From the NCBI GenBank assembly GCA_015178975.1, contig WHVD01000022.1, forward strand, positions 434,001 to 498,000: a stretch of 64,000 nt of DNA, read 5' to 3'. Under the pieces are notes generated by a model. It was not told the origin of the DNA. It made no database searches and saw only the letters and a program-made list of their open reading frames with translations. A program made the translations under genes and the position numbers. Below, in pieces: positions 11,754 through 22,842 of the stretch. Position 1 is the stretch's first letter, and each line of letters opens with the position of its first letter. This DNA is from Hysterangium stoloniferum (Eukaryota; Basidiomycota; Agaricomycetes; Hysterangiales; Hysterangiaceae).

Positions 11754-14700
11754 GCAACTCTCTGGATTCCGTGCGGTTGGAGAGTTGCGTTGAATCTCCT
11801 CACACACCAGAAAATTGTCATCTTAATGCATCTGCCCTGTATGATCCTAATTCCTTGTTCATAAATCTTACTTCGGAACCCCTCAGGAGTCTCACATTTC
11901 AAGCTCTCATAGATTCAGGTTCAACCCATTCTTTTATAGATACAAGCTTTTCCCAAAAAAATCAGTTAAAAACCTATGCAATAGATCCGATCCCGCTCCG
12001 ACTTTTTGATGGTACCTCAAACTCCATAATCTCACAAGCCTGCGAACTCCGACTTCGGTTCCCATGTGGAACCTTCAGACAGTTATGTTTTTTGTAACAC
12101 AGTTGGACCCGAGTTGCTCTGTGGTTCTAGGACATAACTGGCTCACCCGCTACAATCCGTTGATTGATTGGGTATTGAGCAGCATCCATTTCTGAACCCC
12201 GTTGGCACCCAATACGACTGGTCTGTTTCCGCCTGTTTCAGAAAATATGGCCTCTACGGCACCTCCAGCCCCCATGGCAAATCTGAGCTCTCCACTGCCC
12301 ATCTCTCTAATAAATGCTGCAGCCTTTATGAGAGCCATCAAGTTGGACGGCTCCCGAGCATTTACAGTCAACCTTGAAGTTGACAAAGTCACCGGTCGCT
12401 TTGCAACCCCAGTGACCGAACTGATCGCAGATTTGGAAGGTGTTCCAGAAAAATACCATGAATTTGCAGATGTTTTCAGTAAACAAAAAGCTGATTGATT
12501 GGCCCCTCACAGGCCTTATGATTTGAAAATTGATATTGAAGATGGTTCACGTCCGCCCCTAGGCCCAGTTTATCCTCTCTCACAGTCTGAGTTATCGGCT
12601 ATCCGAGATTTCTTGGATGAACATTTGGCTATAGGTTTTATCCGACCCTCAAAGTCTCCTTACGGAGCCCCTGTCCTATTCGTTTGGAAAAAAGATGGTT
12701 CCCTTCAGCTTTGCGTTGACTTTCGAGGGCTAAATGCGATCACTCGAAAAGATAAGTACCTGTTACCACTAATCTCCAATTTACTCGATGCCCCTCGGAA
12801 GGCCTGAATCTATACAAAGATAGACCTCAAGCACGCCTATCATTTGGTTCAGATCGCCGAAGGTGATGAATGGAAAATGGCTTTTCGCACTTGCTATGGT
12901 GCTTTCGAATGGTTAGTGATGCCCTTCGGCCTCACCAATGCTCCATCGGTTTTTCAAATTTTATCAATGACGTCTTTTCCGACCTCCTCGACATCTTCAT
13001 CATTGTGTACTTAGATGACATTCTCATATTCTCCGAAGACTCTACACTTCATGATGAACACGTTTGTGAAGTTCTCCAAAGACTCCAAAAACATGTTCTT
13101 TTTGCGAATGGTAAAAAATGTTCTTTTGATATTGACACAGTTGAATATTTAGGTTTCATGATGGGACCTGACGGTCTCCACATGGATGACTCAAAAATTC
13201 AAGTCATTCAAGATTGGCTGGAACCCCGAAAGGTTAAAGATATTCAGTCCTTTTTAGGCTTCGCCAATTTTTATCGTCATTTCATTCACAACTACTCAAA
13301 AATTACCGTTCCGCTCACTTGTCTTACTCGTAAAAACACCCCGTGGAATTTCTCTGAAGAATGCCAAATGGCATTCTGAGAATTGAAAAGTGCATTTACA
13401 TCTGCTCCTATTTTGTCACATTGGAAGCCTGATGTTCAACTCATTGTGGAAACTGATGCCTTGGATTATGCGCTTGCTGCGATATTGTCCATTGTGGACA
13501 CCAATGGTGAAGTACACCCAGTAGCCTTTTTGTCTCGCACGTTTTCGGCACCTGAACTCAACTACGATGTTCACGACAAAGAACTACTTGTGATATTCGA
13601 AGCTTTCAAAACCTGGCAACATTATTTGGAGGGATTGGCTCACCTGATAGATGTTATTACCGACCACAAAAATTTGGTTTACTTTTCAACCACAAAACTC
13701 CTCACCCGTTGGCAAGCCTGATGGTCCAAATATCTCTCCACTTTCAATATGGTAATCCGCTTCCGTCCTGGCCACCTTGGTGGAAAACCCGATGCTATGA
13801 CTAGACAATGGGACATCTATCCTAAAGAGGGGAGTAGCGACTATGCCACAGTTAATCTGCATAATTTCAAGCCTATGTTTTCATCGGAACAACTGTCCGC
13901 GTCTATCCGAGCCACTTACCTCATTCATCCAGTCTTGTGAAGTGTTATTCTTATGGATACTGAGAAAATTACATCAAGATATATTATCGGCAATTCCATC
14001 AGACCCAGTCACCAAAGCACACCTCGATAACCCATCCAACCCCGATCAACCCTGATGGTCACTAGACTCACAAGGTTTCATTAGACTTGACAACTGCATC
14101 TATGTACCGGACTCTGATACCCTTCAGCTGCAAATCCTACAACATAAGCACAATCACCCGATCTCGGGACATTTCGGCCTCAATAAGACTCTTTCACTCA
14201 TTAGAAGAGAATATACATGGCCCGGCATCCGAGATTTCATTGAGCACTATTGCAAATCTTGTACAATGTGTTTACGCTCTAAATCACAGCGACACAAACC
14301 ATGGAGGGTGTTTATAATTACTCTAATCTCAAATATTTACTAATAAAAGTCTTATTTTTACAAAACTCCATCTTTAAATAGTGATATCTATTCTGAAACA
14401 ATTATATCATCAAAAAACAACCATCAGAAATAGTTCTCCATATTACATCTTATACAACCCATAGTTATTTAACAAATTCCATTGTATATAATTTCCTTTT
14501 TTTTATAGATGCCTACTAATACTTTTATTAGTACTTTGTTTTTTAAAAGTTGTAATGAAGTTATTTCCATGTAAAATATGTAAAATATTATTGGAAATTT
14601 TTCATACCACAGCTGTCTTTATTAAGTAAAACCCCCTATATATTTTGGGTATGTTGAATCAAGTAGAAATCTGTTTAGATTGACAGATCCATTCCGAAGT

Positions 14701-15810
14701 AATACATATGTATTTAGAGGTGCCAATGATATACATATGCATAGAATGAACTATCTAAAGGTATCTATTTTTTAAAAGTATTAGTGTTTCAAACTACTAA
14801 TTTTTTTCATTGTCTACTCGTGTCCGGAAAGGTTCTTGAGTTTGTAATGTATGAGAGAGTTTAAAACTTTCAAAAAGTTTTAAAAACCAAATTATGTTTA
14901 TGTCACATCCAATCGCGGATCCGAGTTTGTCTCTCACTTTTTTAGGTCACTCGGAAAAGCACTAGACATGAAGTTACACTTCACTTCCGGCTATCACCCG
15001 GAAGGTGACAGCCAAACTGAATGCATGAATCAGACTTTGGAACAGTACATTCGTGTCTATTGTAACTATCAACAAGACAATTGGAAATCACTACTACCGC
15101 TAGCCGAATTCGCATATAACAATGCACCTAATGCCACTACTGGCATTTCGCCTTTATTCACAAACAAAGGCTACAACCCCAACATCGCAATCCACCCGGA
15201 ACACGATCTCGCATCCACCCGTGCTCAAGACTTCATTATAAACCTTGACGAGCTACATCAAGAACATCGTAAAACTATTGCAATGGCCCAAGAACGATAC
15301 CAACGGTCCGTGGATAAGAATCAACTTCCGCCTCCTGATTTCAAGATTGGGGACCGAGTATTTGTTAAAGCTGAGTTTTTCCAAACTATTAGACCCTCTA
15401 AGAAGCTCTCTAAAAAATATTTAGGTCCTTTTGAAGTTATAGCACAAGCTGGCACACTTTCATGGACACTTCAGCTTCCCAACAACATGTGTGCAGTGTA
15501 CCCGGTATTTAATGTATCTATGTTAGAACCATGTGTTGCTAACAAAATACCGGATTGCATACAACCACCACCGCCACCCATGATCATTGATGGAGAACCC
15601 AAATTCGAGATATCGGAGATCCTAGACTCAAAAATCGACAATCGCCAACGCTCATGCAAATTACTTTATTTGGTTAAATGGGCTGGTTATGAAGGAACAG
15701 ATGAAGAAACTTCGTAAATCCTAACTACAGAGCTCGGCAATGCCTTGGAAATCGTTTTAGGGTTTCACCGAGCCTATCCAAATAAACCCAGTCCTCTAAA
15801 TTCTTTATAA
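11754..15810 (+). pseudogene. Chromovirus pol with chromodomain
   Basis: Domains in order: aspartic protease (ALIDSGSTHSFID, ~11907); reverse transcriptase ([37 protein letters not shown], ~12500-13150); RNase H (ETDALDYALAAILS, YDVHDKELLVI, ~13450-13620); integrase zinc domain with its His-His-Cys-Cys ligands (HKHNHPISGHFG..., CKSCTMC, to 14302); second half of the integrase core (14906 onward, GYHPEGDSQTE); and a C-terminal chromodomain (KLLYLVKWAGYEGTDEETS, ending at the TAA 15808-15810). Repeat G replaces the stretch that should hold the first integrase catalytic residues. TGA stops occur before LAPHRP, IYTKIDL, ELKSAF, WSKYL and WSLDS; at least the IYTKIDL, WSKYL and WSLDS sites normally have arginine. 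A further stop replaces the Trp in the chromodomain. Confidence 0.9.
14303..14899. repeat. Repeat G, copy 1 (597 bp)
   Basis: An AT-rich block from GGAGGGTGTTTATAATTAC to CCAAATTATGTTT. It is nearly identical to and exactly as long as 44591-45187. It sits inside integrase, where about 270 bp of host coding sequence (between HKPW and the HVTSNRGSEF motif) are missing, so it is an insertion with deletion or a gene-conversion product. No coding potential, no clear terminal inverted repeats, no TG...CA ends and no target duplication. Class unknown. Confidence 0.75.
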
Positions 15811-15892
15811 GTCTCTCATGCGGTATCTGACCCTTTCCCGACTATGCCTTATGTTTTCATGCTTTGTTTTTTTTAAAATCCTTATATTTTTA

Positions 15893-16830
15893 CTATCTAA
15901 AGGTTTCCTCCACAACTTCTCCTTCCTCCCTGGCTTCCGAGCCTCCCCCCTCACTGACGGCCACCGACACCTCTTCACCGACCTTTTCTGATACCCCAAC
16001 TCCAGGCCCAACTCCATCGCAACTTGACACTTCCAGGTACTGTTCAAGTTGCTCCCTGAGTGACTCAATCGTGCTGGTTTGTTTGCCCAACCCAACGCCC
16101 AATAATCGCAGTTGCTCAGTCATGAGCCCTTGTTGTCATAACATCTCAAATTGGTACCGAGTCATTTCCAAAAAGAAGGTGTGCAAGAGGCGGTTGTGTT
16201 CCTCTAATGCATCGGCCTGCCGTTCTTGGTAGGTCCTGTTCCCATCGGCATCCGGGAATATGCATCCGAGCTTTTGATTAGCACACTCTTGACAAGTGCG
16301 GCCCCAGCCACTTGCCCAAGGATGGCAAGTCCAACCCCATTTGGTGCACCAGTTGCACTTGGGGTCGTTTTCGGGCCCCATTTTAGGGGCTTGTTGTTGT
16401 TTCTATAATCAAAATTAGAAAGTTTCAAAATTAGGAAACCGAACCCACCTTGGGGCTCGATGGGCCCAGTACATCTTCCTCATCCTCCTCTTCCTCCTCC
16501 TCATCGGACTCCGAAGGCGTTGCGGCCTTGCACTAAAAAACAAAAATCAGCAAAGGTTCGCAAAAGAAATGGGAACCCACTTACCTTCCCTTCTCACTTT
16601 TGTTTCACCACCTCCTCTCGCGTCCAATCGGCCTCCCGCTGCTTCTTCTTCACAAGCACCGCATCCCAGTGCTTGCACGCAGCCTCTTCCACTGCCAGTT
16701 TCTTCTCCTCAGCCTCGATGGCCACCAGCTCCTCCTTCTCCTTCCACTCCTCCTCCTTGTGCACTTTCCTCTTCTCCTCGAGAAGGTGTCAACATTCCTG
16801 TGCACTAGGCAGTCCACTCGGGACTGACAT
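15893..16830 (-). pseudogene. Antisense three-exon gene with Zn2Cys6-like cluster
   Basis: Reading the minus strand: ATG at 16830; exon 1 to 16585 (82 codons, Lys/Glu-rich coiled-coil-like); intron 16584-16533 (52 nt, GTAAGT...TTTTAG); exon 2 16532-16449 (28 codons, a long Glu/Asp run); intron 16448-16403 (46 nt, GTGGGT...TATAG); exon 3 16402-15893. All junctions keep one frame, giving about 279 codons. Exon 3 has six Cys at about residues 126, 129, 136, 147, 150 and 157, spacing CX2CX6CX10CX2CX6C, which matches the fungal Zn(II)2Cys6 binuclear cluster, followed by a Leu/Glu-rich probable coiled coil and an acidic tail. Three in-frame TGA codons interrupt it. At the third (before QQGLMTEQ) the copy at 59754-60079 has CGA. 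The stop lies 82 bp beyond the end of pol, tail to tail. Inferred DNA-binding or regulatory protein of the retroelement; not tested. Confidence 0.7.
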
Positions 16831-17043
16831 GGGAGTGACCGTCAACTGAACCAAGAATGGCTTCGACCCCAAGCCTATGGTCATGGTGGTCAAGGGAAGA
16901 GAAGTGAAAATCAAGTGCCAGGACCCCTCGAATTTTTATATGTAAACTTTTACCGAGTCACATGATGTCTTGACACACCAACCATATCCGACAAGCTTTT
17001 ATGTACGGAATCTAGATTTTTTGGCCTCCTTGGGATTTTGGCC

Positions 17044-17057
17044 AAATGGGGGGATAC
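17044..17057 (+). promoter_or_regulatory. Polypurine tract before the 3' LTR
   Basis: The A/G-rich string AAATGGGGGGA ends immediately before the TGTTACGACC start of the 3' LTR, the position where plus-strand DNA synthesis is primed in LTR retroelements. The second family A copy has the shorter AAATGGAGATAC at the same place (19398-19407). Confidence 0.6.
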
Positions 17058-17801
17058 TGTTACGACCATGTCGTAACCCGACAGTCCCTGAGGTTATCGC
17101 CACCTATTGATGATTCAAGTCATCACTCAAGCCCTCACATCGGAAGCCGTCGGTCCCCCAATGCTGACGTATGCTTCATGGTGATCAAACTCCATTTATG
17201 CCCCCATCAAATATACTTGTATTATCTGGTTTAACTTTGATATGTCCCTTTTCATTATGATGATCCATTTTACTCTATGTTTCACATATGTCTATATATG
17301 TATATACTTGTAACCCTCGGACTATTTCCTTTTCTTGTAATCCCACTCTCGGTTATTCCCCGGCCTCCAAACTAATCTTAACCTCCCATTCCTAGTCAAG
17401 CTTATTTGTCAATACCGATTCCACTCTTCCCCTAGTTAGTATTTTCTAGATGCTGAATATTTGTATATGAACCCGTTGTAGTTGTAACTACTAGGCAATC
17501 AGAATATAGACTCAGAATACCCTCTTACACCTCCAGTAGTCTCATACTAAGCACCCCGCTACCTGTCTTTGCGTGCGCTCGCCCACTCTCGGCCCCCAAC
17601 CCCCTGGCCTGACACTCAACTTATCCATCAGTTCCACTCAGCAGCTTGCTGAAAGGTATTCGTTAGTACCAGTCTTCGCCCACCCGAAATTTAAGGACAC
17701 CTGACGGATAGTTGTGAGGGTGCAGCACATAAGCTGAAGCCAAGTCCTTCCGATCGGTACCCATCGGCCAACTGACATTAGTCAGTTTTCAGTTCTTAAC
17801 A
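17058..17801 (+). mobile_element. 3' LTR of the family A chromovirus
   Basis: 744 bp, TGTTACGACCATG...CAGTTCTTAACA, the partner of 9674-10413. It is followed without a gap by integrase sequence of a second family A copy, so it also serves as the left LTR of that partial copy. Confidence 0.9.
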
Positions 17802-19407
17802 ATCGGCTTACCAAGCAAAGTATTTTCATTCCAACTTATGATACAGTAACATCCATACAGTTGGCCAAATTGTTCGTCACTCATGTATTCTCCAAGCATG
17901 GCTTTCCATTGCATGTCACTTCTGATCGCAGATCCGAGTTCATCTTTCACTTTTTAGGCCACTTGGAAAAGCACTTGACATGAAACTCTATTTCATTTCC
18001 AGCTACCACCCGGAAAAGTGATGACCAAACTGAATGCACTAATCAAACATTGGAACAGTACATCCGAGTCTATTGCAACTATCAACAAGACAATTGGAAA
18101 TCACTTCTACCGCTTGCCAAATTCACATATAACAACTTCCCAAATGCTACTACTGGCATTTTGCCTTTCTTCACAAATAAAGGCTACAACCCAAACATTG
18201 CTATCCATCCGGAACACGATCTCACTTCAACCCGTGCTCAGGACTTTGTCACAAACCTCAACAAGCTACACCAAGAACTTTGAAAGAACATCACATTGGC
18301 CCAGGAACATTACCAACACTCCACAGACAAAAATCGGCTGCCGCCCCCTGAACTCAAGATCGGTGACCAAGTATTTGTCAAAGCTGAGTTCTTCTGAATG
18401 ACTAGGCCATCCAAAAAAGCTCGCCAATAAGTACTTAGGACCTTTTGAAATTATAGCACAAGCAGGCACGCCCTCTTGGATGCTTCAGCTCCCCAAGAAT
18501 ATGCGTGCAGTACACCTAGTACAACCTCTGCCTCCACCCATGGTTATTGATGGGGAACCCGAATTCGAGATATTGGAAATCCTAGATTCAAAGATGGATA
18601 ATCACCGACGTACTGCAAACTACTCTATTTGGTCAAGTGGACAGGTTACGAAGGTACCAATGAATAAGCATCCTGGATTCTTGCCACAGAACTCGGAAAC
18701 ACGTTGGACATTGTCAAAGACTTCCATCAAGCATATCCGAACAAATCTGGATCCCTATAACCTACAGCATCCCAACATTTTTCCGACACCCATAGTTTTG
18801 TATCCTGTTTCTTTTCCTTCGCTTCCTCCTCAGCCTTCTCAGTGGCTGCCAGCAACTCGGCATTCCCTGTTGCCCCCAGTTAACACTCTGGCCCCTCATG
18901 GGCAATTTCCAGTCCATTCAGACATATTCCAGCCTTTCCGGCACCTTTCTGTTCTACTGGTTAGTGTTTATTCTCACACAGCCTTGCACCCTCTGCATTT
19001 TGGCATCTTCAGACTTTTGTCACCCCTGTTCCCCTTGCCCTGTTTATCTGCTCCCACAGGTTCAGTATACTCGGATCCCTCGGAACTTCCAGACTATGTT
19101 CTGGACCTTTTCGGACTTTCAGACCTTATTGGATTTTTGGACATTTTTAGATTTCTGGACCTTTTCAGAGGTTTGAATTTACATTCAAGTATCCAAATAT
19201 GACCATGGCCTCGTCCTGACCTTCATCTCGATCTTGACTTTCTGAATCCTCTCCAAATCCTTTCTGAATCCTTTCCGAACCTTTTCCGAACCTTTCCGAA
19301 CCCTTTCCAGCACCTTGCCAAATCCCATCCCCTTCCGACCTTCCTGCTTTCAGCTTATTCTTCAGCACTTTTTCGGCCTCCTTGGGATTTCGGCCAAATG
19401 GAGATAC
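17802..19407 (+). pseudogene. Second family A interior: integrase to 3' end
   Basis: Starts mid-integrase (DRLTKQSIFIPTYDT, HVFSKHGFPLHVTSDR), continues through GYHP-type sequence, LPLAKFTYNNFPNATTGI, the linker KLSKKYLGPFE-like region and a frameshifted chromodomain (~18540-18740, PEFEILEILDSK and KLLYLVKW-like). The gag and early pol portions are missing. Between chromodomain and 3' LTR lies a stretch with repeated GAACCTTTCCGA-type motifs; I do not see the antisense Zn2Cys6-like gene here. Multiple stops and frameshifts; inactive. Confidence 0.8.
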
Positions 19408-20145
19408 TGTTACGACTGTGTCGTAACTGTGTCGCAATCTGATGGTCCCCAAGAATACTACAGTCTATCAATGTTCTAAGTTATTGATCAAGTCATCATT
19501 TCGGCAACCTTCGGAACACCAACACTGATGTATACCTTCATGGCGATCAAACCCCATTTACGCCCCTGTCAAAATATACTCGTACCATCTGGTTACGCTT
19601 TGATACATCCCTTTTTATTATGATGATCCATTTTACTCTATGTTTCACATATGCCCGTACATATATACTTGTAGCCCATGGACTATTCTCTTTTCTCATA
19701 ATCCCACTCTCGGCTACATCTCGGCTTCCAATCTTATCGTAACCTTCCGGTTTCTAGTCAAGTCTATTTGTCAAATAGTGTTTCCGCTCTTCCCTTAGTT
19801 AGTAGTTTCTAGACGCCGATAACTCGTATATAAGACCAGCTGTAATGTAACTACTAGGACAATCAGAATATCGACTTAGATCGACTTAGATACCCCTGTC
19901 ATGTATTTTAAAGGTTTTTTCTATTTTTTGCAATTTCCCCAAAGATGAAATTCTTAACAAAGGCTTCTAAATGTATTTATATCGCGATTATAAAATTGTA
20001 CAATATTCTCTTAATTTATATTGAATTTATGCAATTTAGTTTGCATTTTTATCTTATAAATTGAGGGAGCTACAAAATTTCTACTTTTATTCTTTTTTAA
20101 CTATATATCTTCAAAACCGGCCACCTGGCGCTTATTACACAATGT

Positions 20146-20470
20146 GCGGGAATAGTCGTCACAACAAGTGACTGTTTGTCACAACGAGTGACCTGTCGTC
20201 ACAACGAGTGACCTGTCGTCACAACGAGTGACCCGTCGTCACAACGAGTGACCTGTTGTCACAACGAGTGACCCATCGTCACAATGAGTGACCCGTCGTC
20301 ACAACGAGTGACCCGTCGTCACAACGAGTGACCTGTTGTCACAACGAGTGACCCTTCGTCACAATGAGTGACCCTTCGTCACAATGAGTGACCCGTTGTC
20401 ACAACGAGTGACCCGTTGTCACAACGAGTGACCCGTTGTCACAATGAGTGACCGTCGTCACAACAAGTGA
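20146..20470 (+). repeat. 20-bp minisatellite in family D LTR
   Basis: About 16 tandem copies of a 20-bp unit of the form CGTCACAACGAGTGACCYGT, each containing the inverted pair GTCAC...GTGAC. The sister LTR at 23100-23185 has only about four copies. Non-coding. Confidence 0.9.
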
Positions 20471-20477
20471 CCGTCAT

Positions 20478-20945
20478 CACAAGGGCGCGCGACAGTCACA
20501 AGAGCGCACGACAGTCACAAGAGCGCACGACAGTCACAAGAGCGCGCGACAGTCACAAGAGCGCGCGACAGTCACAAGAGCGCGCGACAGTCACAAGAGC
20601 GCGCGACAGTCACAAGAGCGCGCGACAGTCACAAGAGCGCGCGACAGTCACAAGAGCGCGCGACAGTCACAAGAGCGCGCGACAGTCACAAGAGCGCGCG
20701 ACAGTCACAAGAGCGCGCGACAGTCACAAGAGCGCGCGACAGTCACAAGAGCGCGCGACAGTCACAAGAGCGCGCGACAGTCACAAGAGCGCGCGACAGT
20801 CACAAGAGCGCGCGACAGTCACAAGAGCGCGCGATAGTCACAAGAGCACAGAGCGCGCGACAGTCACAAGAGCGTGTGACAGTCACAAGGGCGTGCAACA
20901 GTCACAAGGGCGCACAACAGTCACAAAAGGCGTGACAGGTGTCAC
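20478..20945 (+). repeat. 19-bp minisatellite in family D LTR
   Basis: About 24 tandem copies of AGTCACAAGAGCGCGCGAC, most identical, decaying at both ends. The unit is CpG-rich, in contrast to the AT-rich surroundings. The sister LTR keeps only about one unit-like remnant near 23190-23210. Open frames through it are artefacts of a period not divisible by three that lacks stops. Confidence 0.9.
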
Positions 20946-21297
20946 GTGTGCACTAGCGCGGGAATATTATGTCATACACCATGTCATCTAGGAATATTAT
21001 GTCATACATTATGTCATCTGGGAATATTATGTCATATATTATGTCATCATATATGCTACAACAGAGAATGGTGGAAATGTCTAAAACATTCCAAGTAAAA
21101 TAGCTAAAATAGGATAGAAATAAAGTTCAATATGTCTCTAAATGTCTCAGATCTCAATGTATATAAGGAGCTCTGCTCCAGCCATGAAATATAACCAATC
21201 TTATCAACCCATTTATCAACACATCAGTGTGTCACTGCAGCAAGCAGTTTATTGCCACCTCTTAGTTGAGCATCTGGCACCTAGGATTCCCTGTCAC

Positions 21298-22606
21298 TGT
21301 CACGAACGTACAAGCTCAAATTCCGATAATATTCAATTTAATATTTCTTTGACATTTCTTCGACATTCCTTCAACTTTCCGACTAAATTTCTGACTCGAC
21401 TTCCGACTCGACTATCCTTCGACAATATCTTCGACAATCTCGAATATCTTTGACTTGTCTCAGGTTGATGTCATTGATGATTTCACTTTGATATCATATT
21501 ATCATCATAGGTAAATGATATATAGTATATAAGGGCAATAATAGGAATGAAGGAAGTCAGTCAGAAAACCTGTATTATATTATATTATTACTATATTACA
21601 TAATCGTCGAACTTTTTCTGAGCCTTTCTTTAACTTAATTATTCGTGAGCCTCCGTGTCCTATCTTTGCCTCATGCTTTATCAACAGGACGAATTAATAC
21701 TTCGTCGAATGAGGCATCTTTATTCGATATTTGTTAGGATACACACACAGGCCGGGTTTCCGGAGAAACCCGCGGGATATCCGGTAGGACTTGGCTTCAG
21801 CTTATAGGCTGCGCCCTCGCTAGATTGTGTTGTCCAATTTCAAACGGACGGACGGGGATCCCGGGGAGTCCGGGCGGGGTTCGTGGGTTGTAGGTCGTAA
21901 GTCGGAGGTCGTGGATCGTAAGTCGAGTTGGTTGAGAGAGATAGATGCGCCGGAGCCTGTGGGCTCCGACTAGTGCGAGCGATGTGAATTGAGTAAGGGT
22001 TTAGAGCGGAAAATATTATTAGATTACTGGGGGAATCTAAGCTAATTTTCTGACTGGATTGTATGTACAACATCTGCCAGTTTATATAGATCATGGAGTG
22101 AATGAAATACCAAATCCAGTAATGGCGAAATGAAACTAACAAAACATGAAATGGGAATAGTAAACACCAAATTGGTGTTAGGAATGGAACGGAGCGGAGT
22201 CCGAATCGTGACAAAGCATAACCCATAACGGGAAATGGAGCGGGAGCGGAGTCCTAAATCGTGACAGGTCATTTGACTAAAACAGGAACGGGGCTCGATT
22301 AGAGCGGTGACGGGATTCTGAGCAGGTTCCGGTGACTGATGCGTGGGACGAAGACGGACATAGACAGAGACGGGATCCGGGGGAAGTCCGGTGACTGATA
22401 TGTGTTTTAATGAGGTCGAACGTAACGAGTCTTGACGTAACGGAGTCCGGGCGGGAAATCCTATAAACAGACGATTGGTGCTTGTAGTGCGTGGGGGTGT
22501 ACGAGTTAGTGCCCGGAGTCCGGCGGGATTGTCCGGTCATAACAATATTGTTGAATATTCTTCGATTGTTTATTTGACTTTATTGAGTAAAATTCGATTC
22601 GTGACA
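21298..22606 (+). mobile_element. Family C solo LTR (split), TSD GTCAC
   Basis: TGTCACGAACG at 21298 to ATTCGTGACA at 22606, flanked by GTCAC at 21293-21297 and 22607-22611. The LTR proper is about 490 bp; the rest is the family B LTR inside it. The 3' portion (ACTTCGTCGAATGAGGC...) matches 6190-6282. Confidence 0.88.
21732..22544 (-). mobile_element. Family B solo LTR, TSD ATATT
   Basis: 813 bp in reverse orientation: on the plus strand from TGTTAGGATACACAC to GGTCATAACA. Flanking repeats ATATT at 21727-21731 and 22545-22549 are perfect. It is the innermost layer of the nest. It contains the same TATATAAACTGGCAGATG promoter-like block as the other B copies. Confidence 0.92.
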
Positions 22607-22842
22607 GTCACCTCTTGTTGAGTAATTTGACAGTAATTCTACCAATCAGGATTCCCTGCCACCTCTTGTTGAGTAATTTGGCATTAATCCTTTGTACTAC
22701 AGTCACCTCTTGTTGAGTAATTTGACTGCTTGTTACATATCTTGTTATTTGTACTTTAAGACTTCAGTCACCTCTTGTTGAGTAATTTGACTGATTATTA
22801 CATTGCAAATAATCCTTGTTACATTTCTTGTTATTTGTAATC

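Larger units (their letters stand above)
9674..17801 (+). mobile_element. Full-length chromovirus (Ty3/Gypsy), family A
   Basis: An 8.1-kb element with matching LTRs at both ends (9674-10413 and 17058-17801), gag, pol (protease, RT, RNase H, integrase, chromodomain), an antisense gene and a polypurine tract. It is interrupted in integrase by repeat G. The 5-bp sequences at its outer edges do not match (TCTTT and ATCGG), and a second partial family A interior starts directly after the 3' LTR, so it now forms an LTR-interior-LTR-interior-LTR chain produced by recombination rather than a clean insertion. Many TGA stops make it non-autonomous today. Confidence 0.9.

Noticed and set aside
9669..17806. 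Clean single insertion of the chromovirus with target duplication
   Set aside because: Flanking 5-mers TCTTT and ATCGG do not match, and a second family A interior follows the 3' LTR directly.
18480..19202. 240-codon plus-strand open frame after the second integrase
   Set aside because: It reads through a frameshifted chromodomain and low-complexity 3' sequence; the chromodomain fits another frame.
20146..20945. Regular short repeats resembling a CRISPR array
   Set aside because: Units are directly adjacent with no unique spacers, and the setting is a eukaryotic LTR; these are minisatellites.
20448..20991. Arg/Ser-rich open frames across the 19-bp array
   Set aside because: Same artefact: three frames cycle through a repeat without stops, inside an LTR, with no gene context.
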